Of a DNA stretch of 64,000 bases, positions 1-12,199 are shown piece after piece. Where the stretch lies: the NCBI GenBank assembly GCA_905182985.1, contig CAJJDN010000001.1:692775-756774 (forward strand). The letters run 5' to 3'. Origin of the DNA: Paramecium sonneborni (Eukaryota > Ciliophora > Oligohymenophorea > Peniculida > Parameciidae). The position numbers and the translations under genes are program-made. A model generated the notes under the pieces. It did no database searches, was not told where the DNA came from, and was given only the letters and a program-made list of their open reading frames with translations. Position 1 is the stretch's first letter, and each line of letters starts with the position of its first letter.

Positions 1-2335
1 TTATTTCTCTTATTTAACTATTTCATAATCTTCAGCTGGAAAAAATCCACACAAAACCTTACTTTATTTTGATACTATTTATTTGACTTCTTCCAATATT
101 AAAGCTAATTTTTCATTTGAAATTGATTATAAAATAATTCTTTTTTATTCCCATGGATATTTTATACCAGAATCTTAATATAAATTTAAATATTTACTAT
201 AATAATAAGGTCTAAAACGATTCAAAACTTCATTACATGCATCAAATATTGCTTTATTATGAATATGTTGCAACTCTAAAATAGCACAACCAATATCATC
301 ATCATTTTCATCTGCTGGCATTCTCTAATTTTCATATTCAATAAAAATAGTCTCATCTATTGGAAAAGCAATTTACTCTTAGAATTCTTTATTATTATCA
401 ATATCATCATCTTCATTTCCATGAATCAATCTCAACCTTTACTTAGGAGTAAATCCAAATGGAGCATTCAAATTTTATATTAGTGATTATTTATGAGTTT
501 CTAATATATATTAAAATAAGTTGTCTATATATTATTCAATATAAACCATAGAAGTAGGAACACAAGGTGATTCATCCTAATTTATTATCAAATTTGAAAT
601 TATTAAATAAAGATCATCCCTTTTACTTAACACTTCATCAGTGAGTTCCATCATCATTTCATTTAAAATTTCAGTAGTTACTAAATCTATTGTCTCTTAT
701 ATTTCCTATTAGGATTTCTCATTATGTTTAGTAACTTTTAAACCATTAAATTATTCATCTATTTATTATTATATTTATTAAATTTAAAAAGTATCTTATG
801 GATCACATTATAGTTCTGCAGATGCAATCAGTATATCTCTTTAAATTTTTTTTAAAGTTGATATTTCTCTCTTGTGGCCTATCTCAAAAGCTTTTCTAGT
901 GTTTTATAAATCTTCTAATTCCTTATTCAACCAATCTTCAAGTAATTGATGATCTCTTTCTGAAGCATTTTTTTATTCCATATCATATCTTAGATATAAA
1001 GCTTCTTCTCTATAATTCAAGACCAAATTTTCTTCCAATTAAGATTTCCTTTATAACATAAGCACATTATTTTTAGAGAAATCTTCACTTAATTGTTTTT
1101 GATGTTTATTTATGCTTTTTTCCTATAGTATTTCATTTTCACTTCTTCTTTCCGAAATATTTTCAGACTATTTTAAATGAGTTTAAACAATAGTTATAAT
1201 TTACTATTACATTTATTTGTTTATGTTTGTAATATCTTTATCCTTAACTATTCTTTAAGTAAATAGATTCCAATTTTCAAATTCTTAATTTAATTGATTA
1301 ACAATATGGGAGGATTCTTCAGATATAATTGAACTTTTAATATTTGAAATATGAACTTATTTTTCTCCTCCTTAACAAAATAAAAAACCATCCTCAAAAT
1401 TACTAGGAGATGTTTATTAGGAGACCAATTATTATTATTCCAAATCCATACTTATTTATTAGAGTCTAGATAATGATGTTTTTTAATTCTTCTATTTCTT
1501 ATTTTCCTTGTGCTTTTTATATTCTCTCCAATGAATTTAAATTAATAATGCTGCTTGATTAAAATAATCCTAATTAAAAACTTCTTATTATTCTTCTTAA
1601 TTAATATTAATTTAGGATTTATTATCAATTTATGTTTAATATGATTATTAATGTTTAGCTACTTCTTATTAGAATTTGATTATCTAATCAAGTTGCATTT
1701 TTTCATACCTTTTAGATAATTCTTCAAATCTTTTAATGATCTCATTAACTTTTTAATTTTTCAACTTAGTTTTCTTAGAAGTTCTTTGTTTTGTTTTTTT
1801 CACATTTTGAAATATCTTTTTAGTTTCTAATTATAATTTTTATAGATTGAATAATCTAATAAATATAAATTTCTGAAAAATACTTTTTTTATTTATCATT
1901 TTAAACTTTCTATAACATAAGTTAATCTTTTAACTGATTTGATTTTTTTTTCTCCTTCATATATTAATGTATAAACAATTTCTTGATAGGATATTATTTT
2001 TCAGTGGATAAAAAAGATTTTTGTTTTGGATTATTGGTGTCTTTCTAATTTTTTTATGTCTTATTACTTTTTCTGAAAGTTTTTAATTCTTCAGGAGACA
2101 TGCTCCGTTTTGTTTCAATTGAATGCTTAGTAGTTTTTGTAGTACCAGTAATGGGACTTCTTTAAGATAAAATTTAGTCTGTAGTCTTTAGAGTTCGTTA
2201 AGTAGAAATGAGAGGAATCTGTAATTATTTTGAAGTCGTTTTGACAGATTTTAATTTCTTTTACGCTTTTCCTTATTATCCTTAAATTGTATTAAGTGAT
2301 CTCTTAGGAGATGGTGTTAAATTCACAAATTACAT
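1..2335 (-). CDS. IQ-motif, DUF4378-like coiled-coil protein (3' end cut by window edge)
   Basis: The gene starts at ATG 2335-2333 and is open to base 1, so the C-terminus is missing. One 28-nt intron (1856-1883) restores the frame; about 769 residues are visible. The first 130 residues are basic and low-complexity (Lys/Ser/Thr/Gln). A likely calmodulin-binding IQ motif follows (AALLIQIHWREYKKHK, around residue 255), then a long Glu/Lys/Gln coiled coil. Near the visible end, KAIFDACNEVLNRFRPYY resembles the FD-NE signature of DUF4378, found in CEP350/TRM-type centrosomal and microtubule-linked proteins. I infer a basal-body or cytoskeletal role; the family call is tentative because it rests on this motif alone. 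It is divergent from the coiled-coil gene at 2375, with only 39 bp between start codons, so the two must share a very short promoter. Confidence 0.75.
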
Positions 2336-2374
2336 ATATATTAACGAACAAATTAATATTTATACAAATTCAAA

Positions 2375-5300
2375 ATGAGCAAGGTACAATTCATGGATCA
2401 ATTGTTGAAAGATTTTAAAGAAGTTAGTGCAGTTAGCGGAGTTCATAATAAGTCGTCTGTTAATGAATCTTTTTTGAAAGAAGAAAGTACAGGACCTTAA
2501 ATTATACTAACTAATAATAAAAATAGATTGAAGTTAAAAGAATACAGCAAAAAGTTATCACATTATAAATAAGAAATGGTGAATGTATAAAATTAGATTG
2601 ATTTGGAATATACACGATTTAAAGAGTCGAAAATATCAATGGCTACAATAATAACAAGGGAGATTAATAAATTATAAAAGTAGGATGAAGATCAAATCAA
2701 AGACATGTTGACTTTCGTAAAAAAATTAATAGAATTTAATCAGAAGATAACTTTGGAAATAGAAAACGTATATGAAAAGTATTGATAAGTGCCATATATC
2801 AAAATAGTTAATAAACAGTGTCATCTTAAGAAGTAGAGGCTGCTGCTTAGGTGTTCCAAGAAGTAGAGTAACAAGTGTTAGCTATGAAACAAAAGAAATT
2901 AGATCTTGCATCTATAGATTTCAAATTATTATCTATGAATGAGTACAATCGAATTACTTTATAGTTGCAAGAATAAAAACTTAATTCATAAGAATAATCT
3001 AATAATCTATTCAAAAATGAATAAAAAATTAATATAATGTTGAGTTAACAGTTAGAAGAAAAAAATCAAATTATTTAATAATTATAAAACAATTCATCAT
3101 GGGAATAATGGAGAGAGTTAGAATAATTGATTTCAAATTAATTAGATAGATTTAGAATTCCTCAACCAAAATCTAATACCAATCTATTTAATTATATTTT
3201 TGATTCCTTAGATTAAATTATTGATAATTAAGAATGTGAAATTAAAGATTTATCAAATTAAATCTTTAAATATTAAAAAGAAATTGATGAAGTTAAATAA
3301 CAAAATGAAATTATCATCAAAGAAAATAAACAAATCTAAAACTAAATCAAATTAAGAATTGATGAGAAACATCAAGAAAAACTTCAACTTTAAGATGAAA
3401 TGAAAAACATTCTTAATAATAGTATTGAGGTGGAAAAAGAAAATTAAGTCTATAATAATCAATTATAAATGTATACTCATTAAATCAAATAACTTTAAAA
3501 AAGCAACACAAATTTATATAAAGAATTATAAAAATATAAAAATGATGTTAATGAATTGAATGATATTAGAATTAAGTTAGAAGATGAATGTGAAAAACAT
3601 TTATCCATTATTGAAAGACTTAATAAATAAAATAATGAATTAGAGTCTATCCTATATTAGTCTAAAAATGATGAAAATGATGAAATTTAATAATATAAAC
3701 AATTATCCAAATCTCAATCAATTAGGATCTAATAATTGGAATCTGAATTAAACAATACTTAATTAACAAATACTAAATTATCAGAAAAATAAAAAGAATA
3801 TGATGAATAACTAAGATAGTTGAAAAATTAAGTTTAAGATTTTGAAAAGTAAATTTTTAATTAGGAAACTGAAATTAAGAAATAATTAAAGCTAAATGAT
3901 GCATTACAAAAATAATTAAAAGAAAGTTATGAATTCAATAATACATAAAATTCTGATCAAAAAGAATTAGATGAAGAAATGAAATATTAAATTAAATTCA
4001 ATGACATATAAAAAGAATTTAAAGAGTATAAAATATAAACAGAAAGTAGATTAAAAAAGGCATTATCATAGTCTTAAGAATTTTAATAAAAACTTTAAAT
4101 GTAAGATTAAGAGAAATTATTGGAGAGTCACAAAATGATTGAAAAAGAAACAACTCTTAAAAGTGAGAATTAAATATTGAATCAAAAAATTAATTTATTA
4201 TAAGAATAATTGAAATAATAAGAAATAAATTATTTGAATGAAATAAAAATTAATAAATTAGCATTAGATTAAACATAAATATAATATCAATAATAATCAT
4301 AATTGTTTGATAAATTAAAACTTTAGAACTCATAATTAGATTAGGTAATCAAATAATTTTATTATAGGTTATCTTGGAAAAAGAAACATTGATATAGGAA
4401 CTTTAATAAGAAATGGATAGTAATTCAGCTTAATATGAATAATAAGTTAATGAAATTTAATAAGAATACAATTCTATAATAGATGTATATTTAAAAATAA
4501 ATTTAGGAAAAATAATCTCAAATTTAATAACTTTAATAAACCATCTCAAGTTAAAAACATGAGATAATGCTTTAATAAAGACAAATTGATTAATTAGAAT
4601 TCTAGAAATAATAAGATCTATTATAATATAAGATTGAGAATGATAAAAAATCTCTTTAATTTGCAAAAGAATTAGAATAGGTTAAAGATGTTTTAAATAC
4701 TTCTGTAAGTTTCTAATAAATAAAAGAAAATGAAAAATCCTTTTAAAAAAAGATGTAATAGGTTTAAGAATCATCAAGTAAATCCATAGCTTAAACATCA
4801 TAAAAATATGAATAAATTATTTAAGATTTAGTTTAATAATATGATAAACAAGTAAATTATTTGCAAGATTAATTGCAATTATAAAATAGATTAGATTTTT
4901 AATAAAATCGAAATAGTTAAAAGCCTCCAAGAGCTTAGCATAAGAGTCCTAATTGTTATACAAACTCTCCAGCTTCTTCAATTTAATAAAGTTTTTATAG
5001 AGAAGTAGCTAAATTTTCAAAAGATTTGGATGATTCTTAAGAGTCAAATACATAAAAAAGGCCAATAGGAATAATTAAGAAAAATAAACATATTTTTATA
5101 GAAGATGATAATAATAATACTAGTTAAGAATAAACTTCATCTGTTTAAAATTATAGTAGTTCTGGTAGAGTCTAAATAAATGATCATGCTGTTCAGACTG
5201 ATTAATAAAATGAAGACATCTTTCCACCTTTTGATCATAGGATTTGTTTAAGGTGTAAAAAAAATGATATGATTTCTCCAAATTTTTGTAAATTTAAGGA

Positions 5301-5648
5301 AGTAAATTAGTTTACAGACTTAAGCAATGTAATTTATATTTAATATGTTAATAGAGTCAAGGTAGTGCAAGTAGATTGAAATCTTCCAGAGTTTTGAAAG
5401 AACATATATATGGAAGCAATTTAAGTTGGAGATAGAGAGAAACTAATTCAATCACTAAATCAAACTTTTTTTCAATTGGTGAAAAAACTTCTTAAGGAAT
5501 CAATACTATTTTAAGTTTAATTAATATAGAAAATACTCAATTTAAAAGAGGTTATAGTCAAAAAAAAAATTAAAGAAATTAAAGAAATTCAGAAAGTTTG
5601 TCAATCTCATTTAGTTCTAAAATGGATACAAATAGAAGTAATTAATGA
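2375..5648 (+). CDS. long coiled-coil protein with C-terminal CxxC motif
   Basis: Spliced model with four introns (2779-2807, 4345-4367, 4485-4506, 5329-5354; 29, 23, 22 and 26 nt) giving 1,057 residues. Residues of about 30 to 850 are almost entirely Glu/Lys/Gln/Asn/Leu heptad-like sequence, typical of a rod-shaped structural protein of the ciliate cortex, basal body or cilium. After the rod come a Ser/Pro-rich stretch and a short Cys motif (HRICLRCKKNDMISPNFC) that could bind a metal, followed by a Ser-rich tail. No transmembrane segment or enzyme motif is visible. The start is the first ATG of the open frame. All four introns are needed to avoid TGA codons, which supports the model. No specific family was recognised. 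Confidence 0.85.
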
Positions 5649-6007
5649 TTTTATTTTATCATTTATTTTTATTATTAATTTTATTTATGGAAATCTATTT
5701 TTATACTTATATTACAAAATCAAATAATTAATATTTTTATTACTTTTATAATTAATGATCTTATTTAGAAATCCCTTTTTGTTATTATTTAGATATCCTT
5801 ATTTTAAATTTATTAGGAAATCATTTCATATAATCTCTTTTATATAATTAAAAAATAATATTATAGTATAAGAATATATAAATACAATGAAATATTTCAT
5901 TGCTATCTAAAAAAGTTTAAATACAAAATTATTTTAGAGTATTTGAACGAAACAACATTCATTTAATAACAAAAAAGAATTTTTCAAAATAACATGGATA
6001 TATAAAT
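5649..6007. other. intergenic, convergent gene ends
   Basis: 359 bp between the stop of the coiled-coil gene and the stop of the DnaJ gene, which face each other. The sequence is extremely AT-rich with only short open stretches. I see no gene, RNA or repeat in it; it should hold the two 3' UTRs and polyadenylation sites. Confidence 0.6.
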
Positions 6008-6796
6008 TCATTTTTGAGTAAATTAATCCCATAAACCTTTAATTCCACTTTTTATATTGTTTAAGGATTCTTTGAGTTTCTCTTCTTTATTTTCGAAAGA
6101 TTATACATTTTATTATCTTTTTATTTCATTTTGCATTTGTGCTCTTTATCTCTCTTGATAGAATTTTTCTGCCATTTCAGCTAAATTCATGAATGTATGA
6201 ACTCTATGAAATTTAGGATCACCTTAAGTAGCTTATCGAAACGCTGAAGAGAACTAATTAAATTGACCATTTTAAAACATATTCATGAATTCTTGAGCCT
6301 ATCTTTGCATTTCATCCATTTATTATTTTGAAAATTGTTAATAATTGCTACTACCTTAATATAAATTTAAAGTAATTACTTCTATAAGTATATTGCTAAT
6401 AAAATCCATTTGGACCTTGTTTTCTGAAAAATTCTTCATGTCCATATTGTTAATTATCTCTAAAATTTGTTTCATTAATGTTATTGCTAAAAGATCTTGC
6501 TGAATCATATTTTTATTTTTTATGTTTATCAGACAAAACCTATAATAAAATGATATGAATACATCCCAAGCTTCATTTATTTATTTAAATTTCTCTTCAT
6601 TTCCTTTATTGATGTCAGGATGATATTATTTTGCTAATTTATAATATTCTTATTTTATTTTTTGTTCAGGATCTGTAGGAGAGCAATTAAGAATTTTGTA
6701 GTAATCTTTATTAACATCAAACTATGGAGGTTAAAAGAAAAAATAGCGGGGGGTTGGATGAAATACAACTTTCTAGATTCTTCTATTAAAAATCAT
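6008..6796 (-). CDS. DnaJ (Hsp40) J-domain protein
   Basis: 246 residues after removing introns 6540-6562 (23 nt) and 6355-6379 (25 nt, ending AAG). A J domain lies at about residues 28-95: DYYKILNCSPTDPEQKIKQE, then YHPDINKG with the HPD tripeptide needed to stimulate Hsp70 ATPase, then a closing KYDSARSF. The rest is Gln/Asn/Phe-rich and ends in a charged helical stretch. There is no Gly/Phe block or zinc-binding cysteine repeat, so it is a class C (type III) co-chaperone rather than a DnaJ/Ydj1 type. The first 20 residues (MIFNRRIQKVVFHPTPRYFF) are basic and hydrophobic without acidic residues and could be a mitochondrial presequence; that is inference. The second intron model is weaker because its 3' end is not TAG. 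Confidence 0.88.
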
Positions 6797-6808
6797 AAAT
6801 AAATTAAT

Positions 6809-8001
6809 GAAAAGATTACATATAAGAAGAGAACCAAATTAAACAAATTCTAGTGTATTTTTAGCAATTTTTTAAGTGAAAGTCTTGCTAGATAAAGATA
6901 TCAAAACATTGATCCTGCTTTTTTTAGGAGAAACTTCTATGTTTTGTGGTAATAAAGTTTACAGTAGTCCTTCAGGACATGAAAAATTTATAAAAGGAGA
7001 AACATCACCTTGTGAAATTTTAAAATGTAAAAATTAAGCAGATCAAAAAGGTTTAAACTTTTTAGAGTAGAATAAGTTAAAATAATACATGAGAGCATCA
7101 AAAATAAACAGGATTCCTAAAATTATTGAAAGAAAAATCGGATAAAATCTCTAAAAAATCAAGAATTGAATCTAGATTTGCAATTTTTTAAAATTTAATT
7201 GAATATAAAATCAAATTAAAAGAAGAAGCTATAATTAAAGGAAATCGAGAATTGAAAATTTTGGTGCTGTCAAGTAAATGTATAATATCAGTGATGAATA
7301 TATCTAAAAGATATATGGAAAAAAAAGTCAACTCCAATAATTTAAAAAAACATTGTCAATGGACACTAAGTTAAATTAATCTAACATTTAAATCCATATT
7401 AAAATTCAAAACAGCTACTTATGAAAGTGAGACAAAAAATAAATATGATCCTCCAATTTAAATATCATCCATTAAGCTTTAAATTAATTAAAATTGAAAG
7501 AATATGTAGATGAATTACAATCACGAGATTTCACTCAAAATGAAAAAGCAAAAATATATTTCTAAATTCTTGATATAAAAATTTATTTCATTAATAATCT
7601 TAATCTTTGCACAGTCTGAGAAATTTTAAATAAATATTACCATTTATTAAATAAAATTACTTCAAAAACTAATACATACATAATGACTTAGAATTAATTA
7701 AATATATAATCGATTTTTAAATTTAAGACCTCTTTAATGATAAAGAGATTTAATTTAAGGTGAGAAAATCGTTTTTATAGGGATAGTACATCGCAATTAA
7801 ATTTCAAAATATCATTAGATAATTTAAAAGCAATCATATGTTAACCTTTAAGATGGAATATCACAAAAATCTTCAAGATCAATTGACGATTCTTTGAATT
7901 CCATATAAGAATTTAATGTTAATTATATAATTAAAGCTTAAAATTACTAAACAAACTATTAGAAAAATAACCTAAAGGATTTAGTAAGACTATAAGATTG
8001 A
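6809..8001 (+). pseudogene. multi-frameshifted coding relic
   Basis: From ATG 6809 to TGA 7999-8001 protein-like stretches with typical ciliate codon use occur in all three forward frames. Examples are YQNIDPAFFRRNFYVLWQQ, a stretch containing LNFLEQNKLKQYMRA, one containing YNISDEYIQKIYGKKSQ, and one containing QSRDFTQNEKAKIY. No combination of GT-AG introns of normal size joins them: for example, no GT occurs between about 7093 and 7166, where the frame must change. I therefore read it as a decaying gene with several small indels, or a gene hit by sequencing errors. No family was recognised. A first piece from 6809 to about 7165 could be translated alone with a 19-nt intron near 6957. Confidence 0.45.
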
Positions 8002-8263
8002 TTTAGAGGAAAGAAACCCTAAAAAGGTATATTAATATAATAATTTATAGGGAAATCGTATCTTGAATAAATTGAAAACATTTTTTATTATTAAATTTTG
8101 CAAACTTACTTTAATAACAAATTGTTTAATTATTGAATGAATCTTATGTTTTATAATTACTTTATCAAAATGAAAGATAAGTTTGCAACTTGTAAAATAT
8201 TGCTATAATTTTGAAATTATTTTAACAATAATATAAAATTATAGTTCTCAAGAATTTATATTA

Positions 8264-10091
8264 ATGAATTAGTCTGAAGAATCACCTATGAAGGTAGATA
8301 GTAGAAGACCGAGAAATAAAACAGAAACAAAATATAAGTCTTAAAGTCCATAAATAAAACCATAATTTACATAATAATTACTTAAACATAAAAAGAGCAA
8401 AAGCAAGGAAAAAATATAATAAAAGCAAGATTTATTGCCAAATGTAACTAGAAAATTGAATCCTAAATCAACAAGCTTTTCTAAAAAAAGAAATCAATTC
8501 ATACCTTCTCCTTAAGAATTTTGTTTAAAGGTAAATACATAAGTTGAATTCAAATAGTATTTTATTGGATGGGGAAATAATGAGGGTTTAGTAAAAAGAG
8601 TAATGTAGAAAAGAATATAATGGAAAGAAACTACTGATTCTAGTTCTATGTTTGTTAATTTTAAGTGGCAATAAAGTGAAAGAGGTTATAGATATGAAAG
8701 ATTGATAGTTAGTTAAAACTACAAATAAATTGTTAATCATTTCGAACATCATAAAGAAATATCAAATAAATCTTATCTAATAAAAAATCTATCTTAATAT
8801 TGCGAAGTAAAAATATGTTTATTTTTAGAAACATAAATTAAATGTATTTGATTATACTCCATTAACATTTGTGATTGATTTTAGTGATGAAAATTGTGAT
8901 TACAATATTACATAATTCCTTAAAACTTATGAATAATTTGCTCCTAAAAAACCATCAGCAAAATTAATGCTCGATGTTAAAAGAAAATTAAGAGGAAATT
9001 TTAGTAATGCTTATTAAAGAGATTAAAGTTCATAATTTTAAAAAATTCAAATGAATAATACATTTTTATCAGAAGATTCTACTTATATGTGGTTATTAAA
9101 ACCAACATTTTTGAATAGAGGAAGAGGAATTCAAATATTTGATAATTTAGATACATTAGTAAAGTTAGTATCCGATTTTTAAGAAGGGTTAAAAGAAAAG
9201 ACTCTAAATCAAAAAGATGAATCTTCTGGAGAAGAAGAACCACCTAAATAAGTTTAAAGTGCTTAAGGAACAAAAAAAGATCCAAATTAATATATTAGAT
9301 AATAACCAACAGGACCTTGTATTATAAAATCATAGTCATTTGTTATTTAAAAATATATAGAAAAACCAGCTTTGATAAATAAAAGAAAATTTGATATTAG
9401 AGTTTGGGGATTAGTAACTCAAGAATTAGATGCTTATTTCTTTTAAGAAGGATATATTAGAACATCTTCAGAAGATTTCACATATAATATAGAGAACACT
9501 TTTGTACATTTAACAAATAATGCAATCTAAAAATACTCAAAAAATTATGGGGAATTTGAAGATGGTAATTAATTATCATTCAAAAACTATTAAGAGTATT
9601 TAAAATAATAAAATATTATATGTAATGTTGGAGATGTAATATAATTCAATATTTTAGATAATAAATAAAATGAAAGAAAGAATATGGATGGTTTTTAATT
9701 CAGTCCGCAGTAAAATTAATTTCGAAGATAGAAAGTATTGCTTTGAAATTTTTGGATTTGATTTTATTTTGGATTCAGATCAAGAAGTCTGGTTAATTGA
9801 AGTTAATACAAATCCTTGTATAGAAGAATCAAGTCCATTATTAAAAATGTATATTCCAAGAATGTTAGATGATGCATTTAAATTAACTATTGATATTTTA
9901 TTTCCTCCTTAGTAGCCTTATAAATAATCTTTACCATAAATTTGTAATTATAAGTTCTAATTAAAGATTAACTTCCTTAAATAAAGGAAGAATCACAATC
10001 TGATTATCCAGTTGTTGGTTATCCTAATGATGAAAATATGTGGATGTTATTAGGCTCTTTAAATGATAAAAAAATTAAAAAAAAAAAATGA
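8264..10091 (+). CDS. tubulin-tyrosine-ligase-like (TTLL) glutamylase/glycylase
   Basis: 586 residues with introns 8807-8828, 9636-9657 and 9944-9966 (22, 22 and 23 nt). The first 90 residues are basic linker. The TTL ATP-grasp core follows: KPTFLNRGRGIQIF (nucleotide-binding loop), QKYIEKPALINKRKFDIRVW (conserved K-R-K-F-D-I-R segment), a VHLTNNAIQ motif, and FEIFGFDFIL with WLIEVNTNPCIE near the end. The last carries the Glu and Asn that hold magnesium in ATP-grasp enzymes. TTLL enzymes ligate amino acids, usually Glu or Gly, to tubulin tails on cilia and basal bodies. The sequence does not tell glutamylase from glycylase. The last intron ends in AAG rather than TAG, but splicing there brings in a sensible C-terminus ending at TGA 10089-10091. 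Confidence 0.92.
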
Positions 10092-10131
10092 TTAATTATA
10101 CTATTTAAATTATCTTAGATTTCATTTAAAT

Positions 10132-10711
10132 ATGTTCAATCCTACAATTTCTTAAGTCAAGCCTATATGCATGGATTTTTAGAAAGATCTTTGTCTTAAA
10201 CCGTAATGTCCATTAGAACATAAATATTGGCCATGTCCTGATTATGACAAAGGATTTTGTTTTTTGGGTTCTTCATGTGATAAGTTAAAATTGTATCAAA
10301 ACTTTTAGAAAACATATTGTAAGAAAATTATGCATGGATTATGTATATGGATTTTGTAAAGATGGACCCGAATGTAAAATGTAACACGTGAAATTATTCG
10401 ATTTGAATGATAGAACTTAAGAACTCAAATTTACAGAAAAATTTTATTCAAAATTAAAATAAGAATAAGCTACTTTCAAATAAAGTGAAATAAATGTTAA
10501 ACCAGTTATATGCAAATCTTGTTAGGAAGTTGGACATAAATCAAATGTCTGTAAGAAAAATTTAAGATTAAGTCCTACCAGAAAAATACTATGTGGTATT
10601 TGTGAAACTGAACACACCATCTTTGAATAGGGTAAAAAGTAAGATTGTCAATACAAAATTCCATTGTCATAATAATAATAATCCTTTTAACAATAATTTT
10701 AATAATAATGA
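10132..10711 (+). CDS. CPSF30/Yth1-like CCCH zinc-finger protein
   Basis: 184 residues with one 25-nt intron (10284-10308). Three CCCH fingers are visible in series: C-x7-C-x4-C-x3-H (ICMDFQKDLCLKPQCPLEH), C-x7-C-x5-C-x3-H (CPDYDKGFCFLGSSCDKKH) and a second C-x7-C-x5-C-x3-H (CMDYVYGFCKDGPECKMQH). Two small Cys/His motifs follow: a CCHC knuckle (CKSCQEVGHKSNVC) and a degenerate one (CGICETEH). CCCH arrays followed by a CCHC knuckle are the plan of CPSF30/CPSF4, the AAUAAA-binding subunit of the mRNA cleavage and polyadenylation complex. The usual protein has five CCCH fingers, so this is a shortened or divergent version. The intron falls inside finger 2 and splicing is needed to complete its C-x3-H. 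It starts only 40 bp after the TTLL stop on the same strand. Confidence 0.85.
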
Positions 10712-10855
10712 GAGGCTAACAAGTATATATTTTTACAATTAATATAACCAGCTTAGACATATATTTATTATTAAAATATTTGGATTTATTTAAAATCTTT
10801 AAAACTATATTATTATTACTGAAGATAATATTTCATACGACTTGTATAAATCTTT

Positions 10856-12024
10856 TCAAGAATCTATATATTATTATAATTCTTAAATATTTTTCAATGA
10901 TTCTATAATTTCATCCATAGAAATAAATAGATCAATTTTGATCTTTTTTTTTTTTAAATCGTCTATTTTATAGAGTAATAAATTATTAATCTAATCTCTC
11001 AAATCGTTATCTGAAAATTTTAATTCTAATTGTCTAAGCCAAAATTTATATAAATTTATTTCATTTTAAGCATTCCCTTCTTTAAAAATTAAAGAAGTCA
11101 TTGTTTTTACAAAATTTACTAAATTGTTAGGATTAGGATTTTATTAAATTTCTATTTATCTCTAACTAATATCACTTGTAGTATTATTTCCTATATAAGT
11201 TGAAATAATTGAAGGATTATATTTGTTATAGAGTTTTTAAACTTTCTTTCTAAGATCTATTAAATCTATCCTTTTTGTTTCATCAATTTATAACATTTAG
11301 GAAAGTAAATCTTTGAAATTTTAATCATCTAATTAAATTTAAAGTATATGTTGTATTATATCCTAAAAATTTGATTCATTTTATATATTTTATACACTAT
11401 AAATATCTTATTTAAATAAGAGAAAATACAACACACACCCTAGACTCCAAATATCACATTTAGATGAATAGTCATGTTCAAAAATAATTTATGGAGCACG
11501 ATAGCCGAAAGTTCTATGATTAAAATATTTATAAACCCAATCTCTAAAGATTATTTTTTTAGACGATCATCTTAATTTATTTTAGCTGTTTCAAAGTCAA
11601 TAATTTTAAAATTACTGCCATCATAAACTATGTTGTCTGGTTTAATATCTCTATGTATAATTTTCAAATTTTTCAATTCCATCAATCCCTCTATAATATC
11701 CAACAAGCATTTTAAAATTTGATTCTCACTTTTTATATTTTTTGGTGCATATTCTCTCAGATTCTAATCTTAGCAAGCTTCTTCTATCACATTAATTTAC
11801 GAATGATCTTTAAAAACTTCATAAATTTTCACAATGTTAGAATATTTCTAACTTTACAATTTTTTCAAGACCTAAATTATTTTTATTCATACATCCCATA
11901 AATTATCTGAGTTTGGTTGATAACATGGATATTTCTTCTAATAGAACTTACTTCCTTGTTCATTCTTTACTAAGAAGATTTTTTTATGTTTTATTTCTTT
12001 TATTACGGTATACTTATGCATCAT
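10856..12024 (-). CDS. divergent protein kinase with altered DFG and APE motifs
   Basis: 374 residues with introns 11872-11892 (21 nt) and 11514-11536 (23 nt). The catalytic loop IIHRDIKPDNIVYD (around residue 116) is intact, so the catalytic Asp and the metal-binding Asn are present. The metal-binding motif reads DFE instead of DFG, and the activation-segment end reads YRAPQ instead of APE. The N-lobe is short and has no glycine-rich loop that I can see; a KFYQKK stretch might supply the ATP lysine. CDIWSLGCVLYFLL is a normal subdomain IX. A C-terminal helical region of about 130 residues follows the kinase domain. It could be an active but divergent kinase of the ciliate expansions or a scaffold-type pseudokinase. 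The 3' end converges with the CPSF30-like gene (144 bp between stops). Confidence 0.85.
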
Positions 12025-12199
12025 AATAAAATTAATAAAAAAGATATTCTTAATTCTTTTATAAGAAGTATATAATTATAAGAAAATCCATTAGTATTAA
12101 TTCTACTTTCAATTTTTAGAAGTTAATTTGATTTTCTGTTTGCTATGGTTTTTGATTTTTATGAGCTAAAAGTATATTAATAAAATATATTATAATAAT

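Noticed and set aside
7751..7790. GT-AG intron of about 21 nt inside the relic at 6.8-8.0 kb
   Set aside because: Removing it leads straight into an upstream TGA, so it does not rescue a reading frame.
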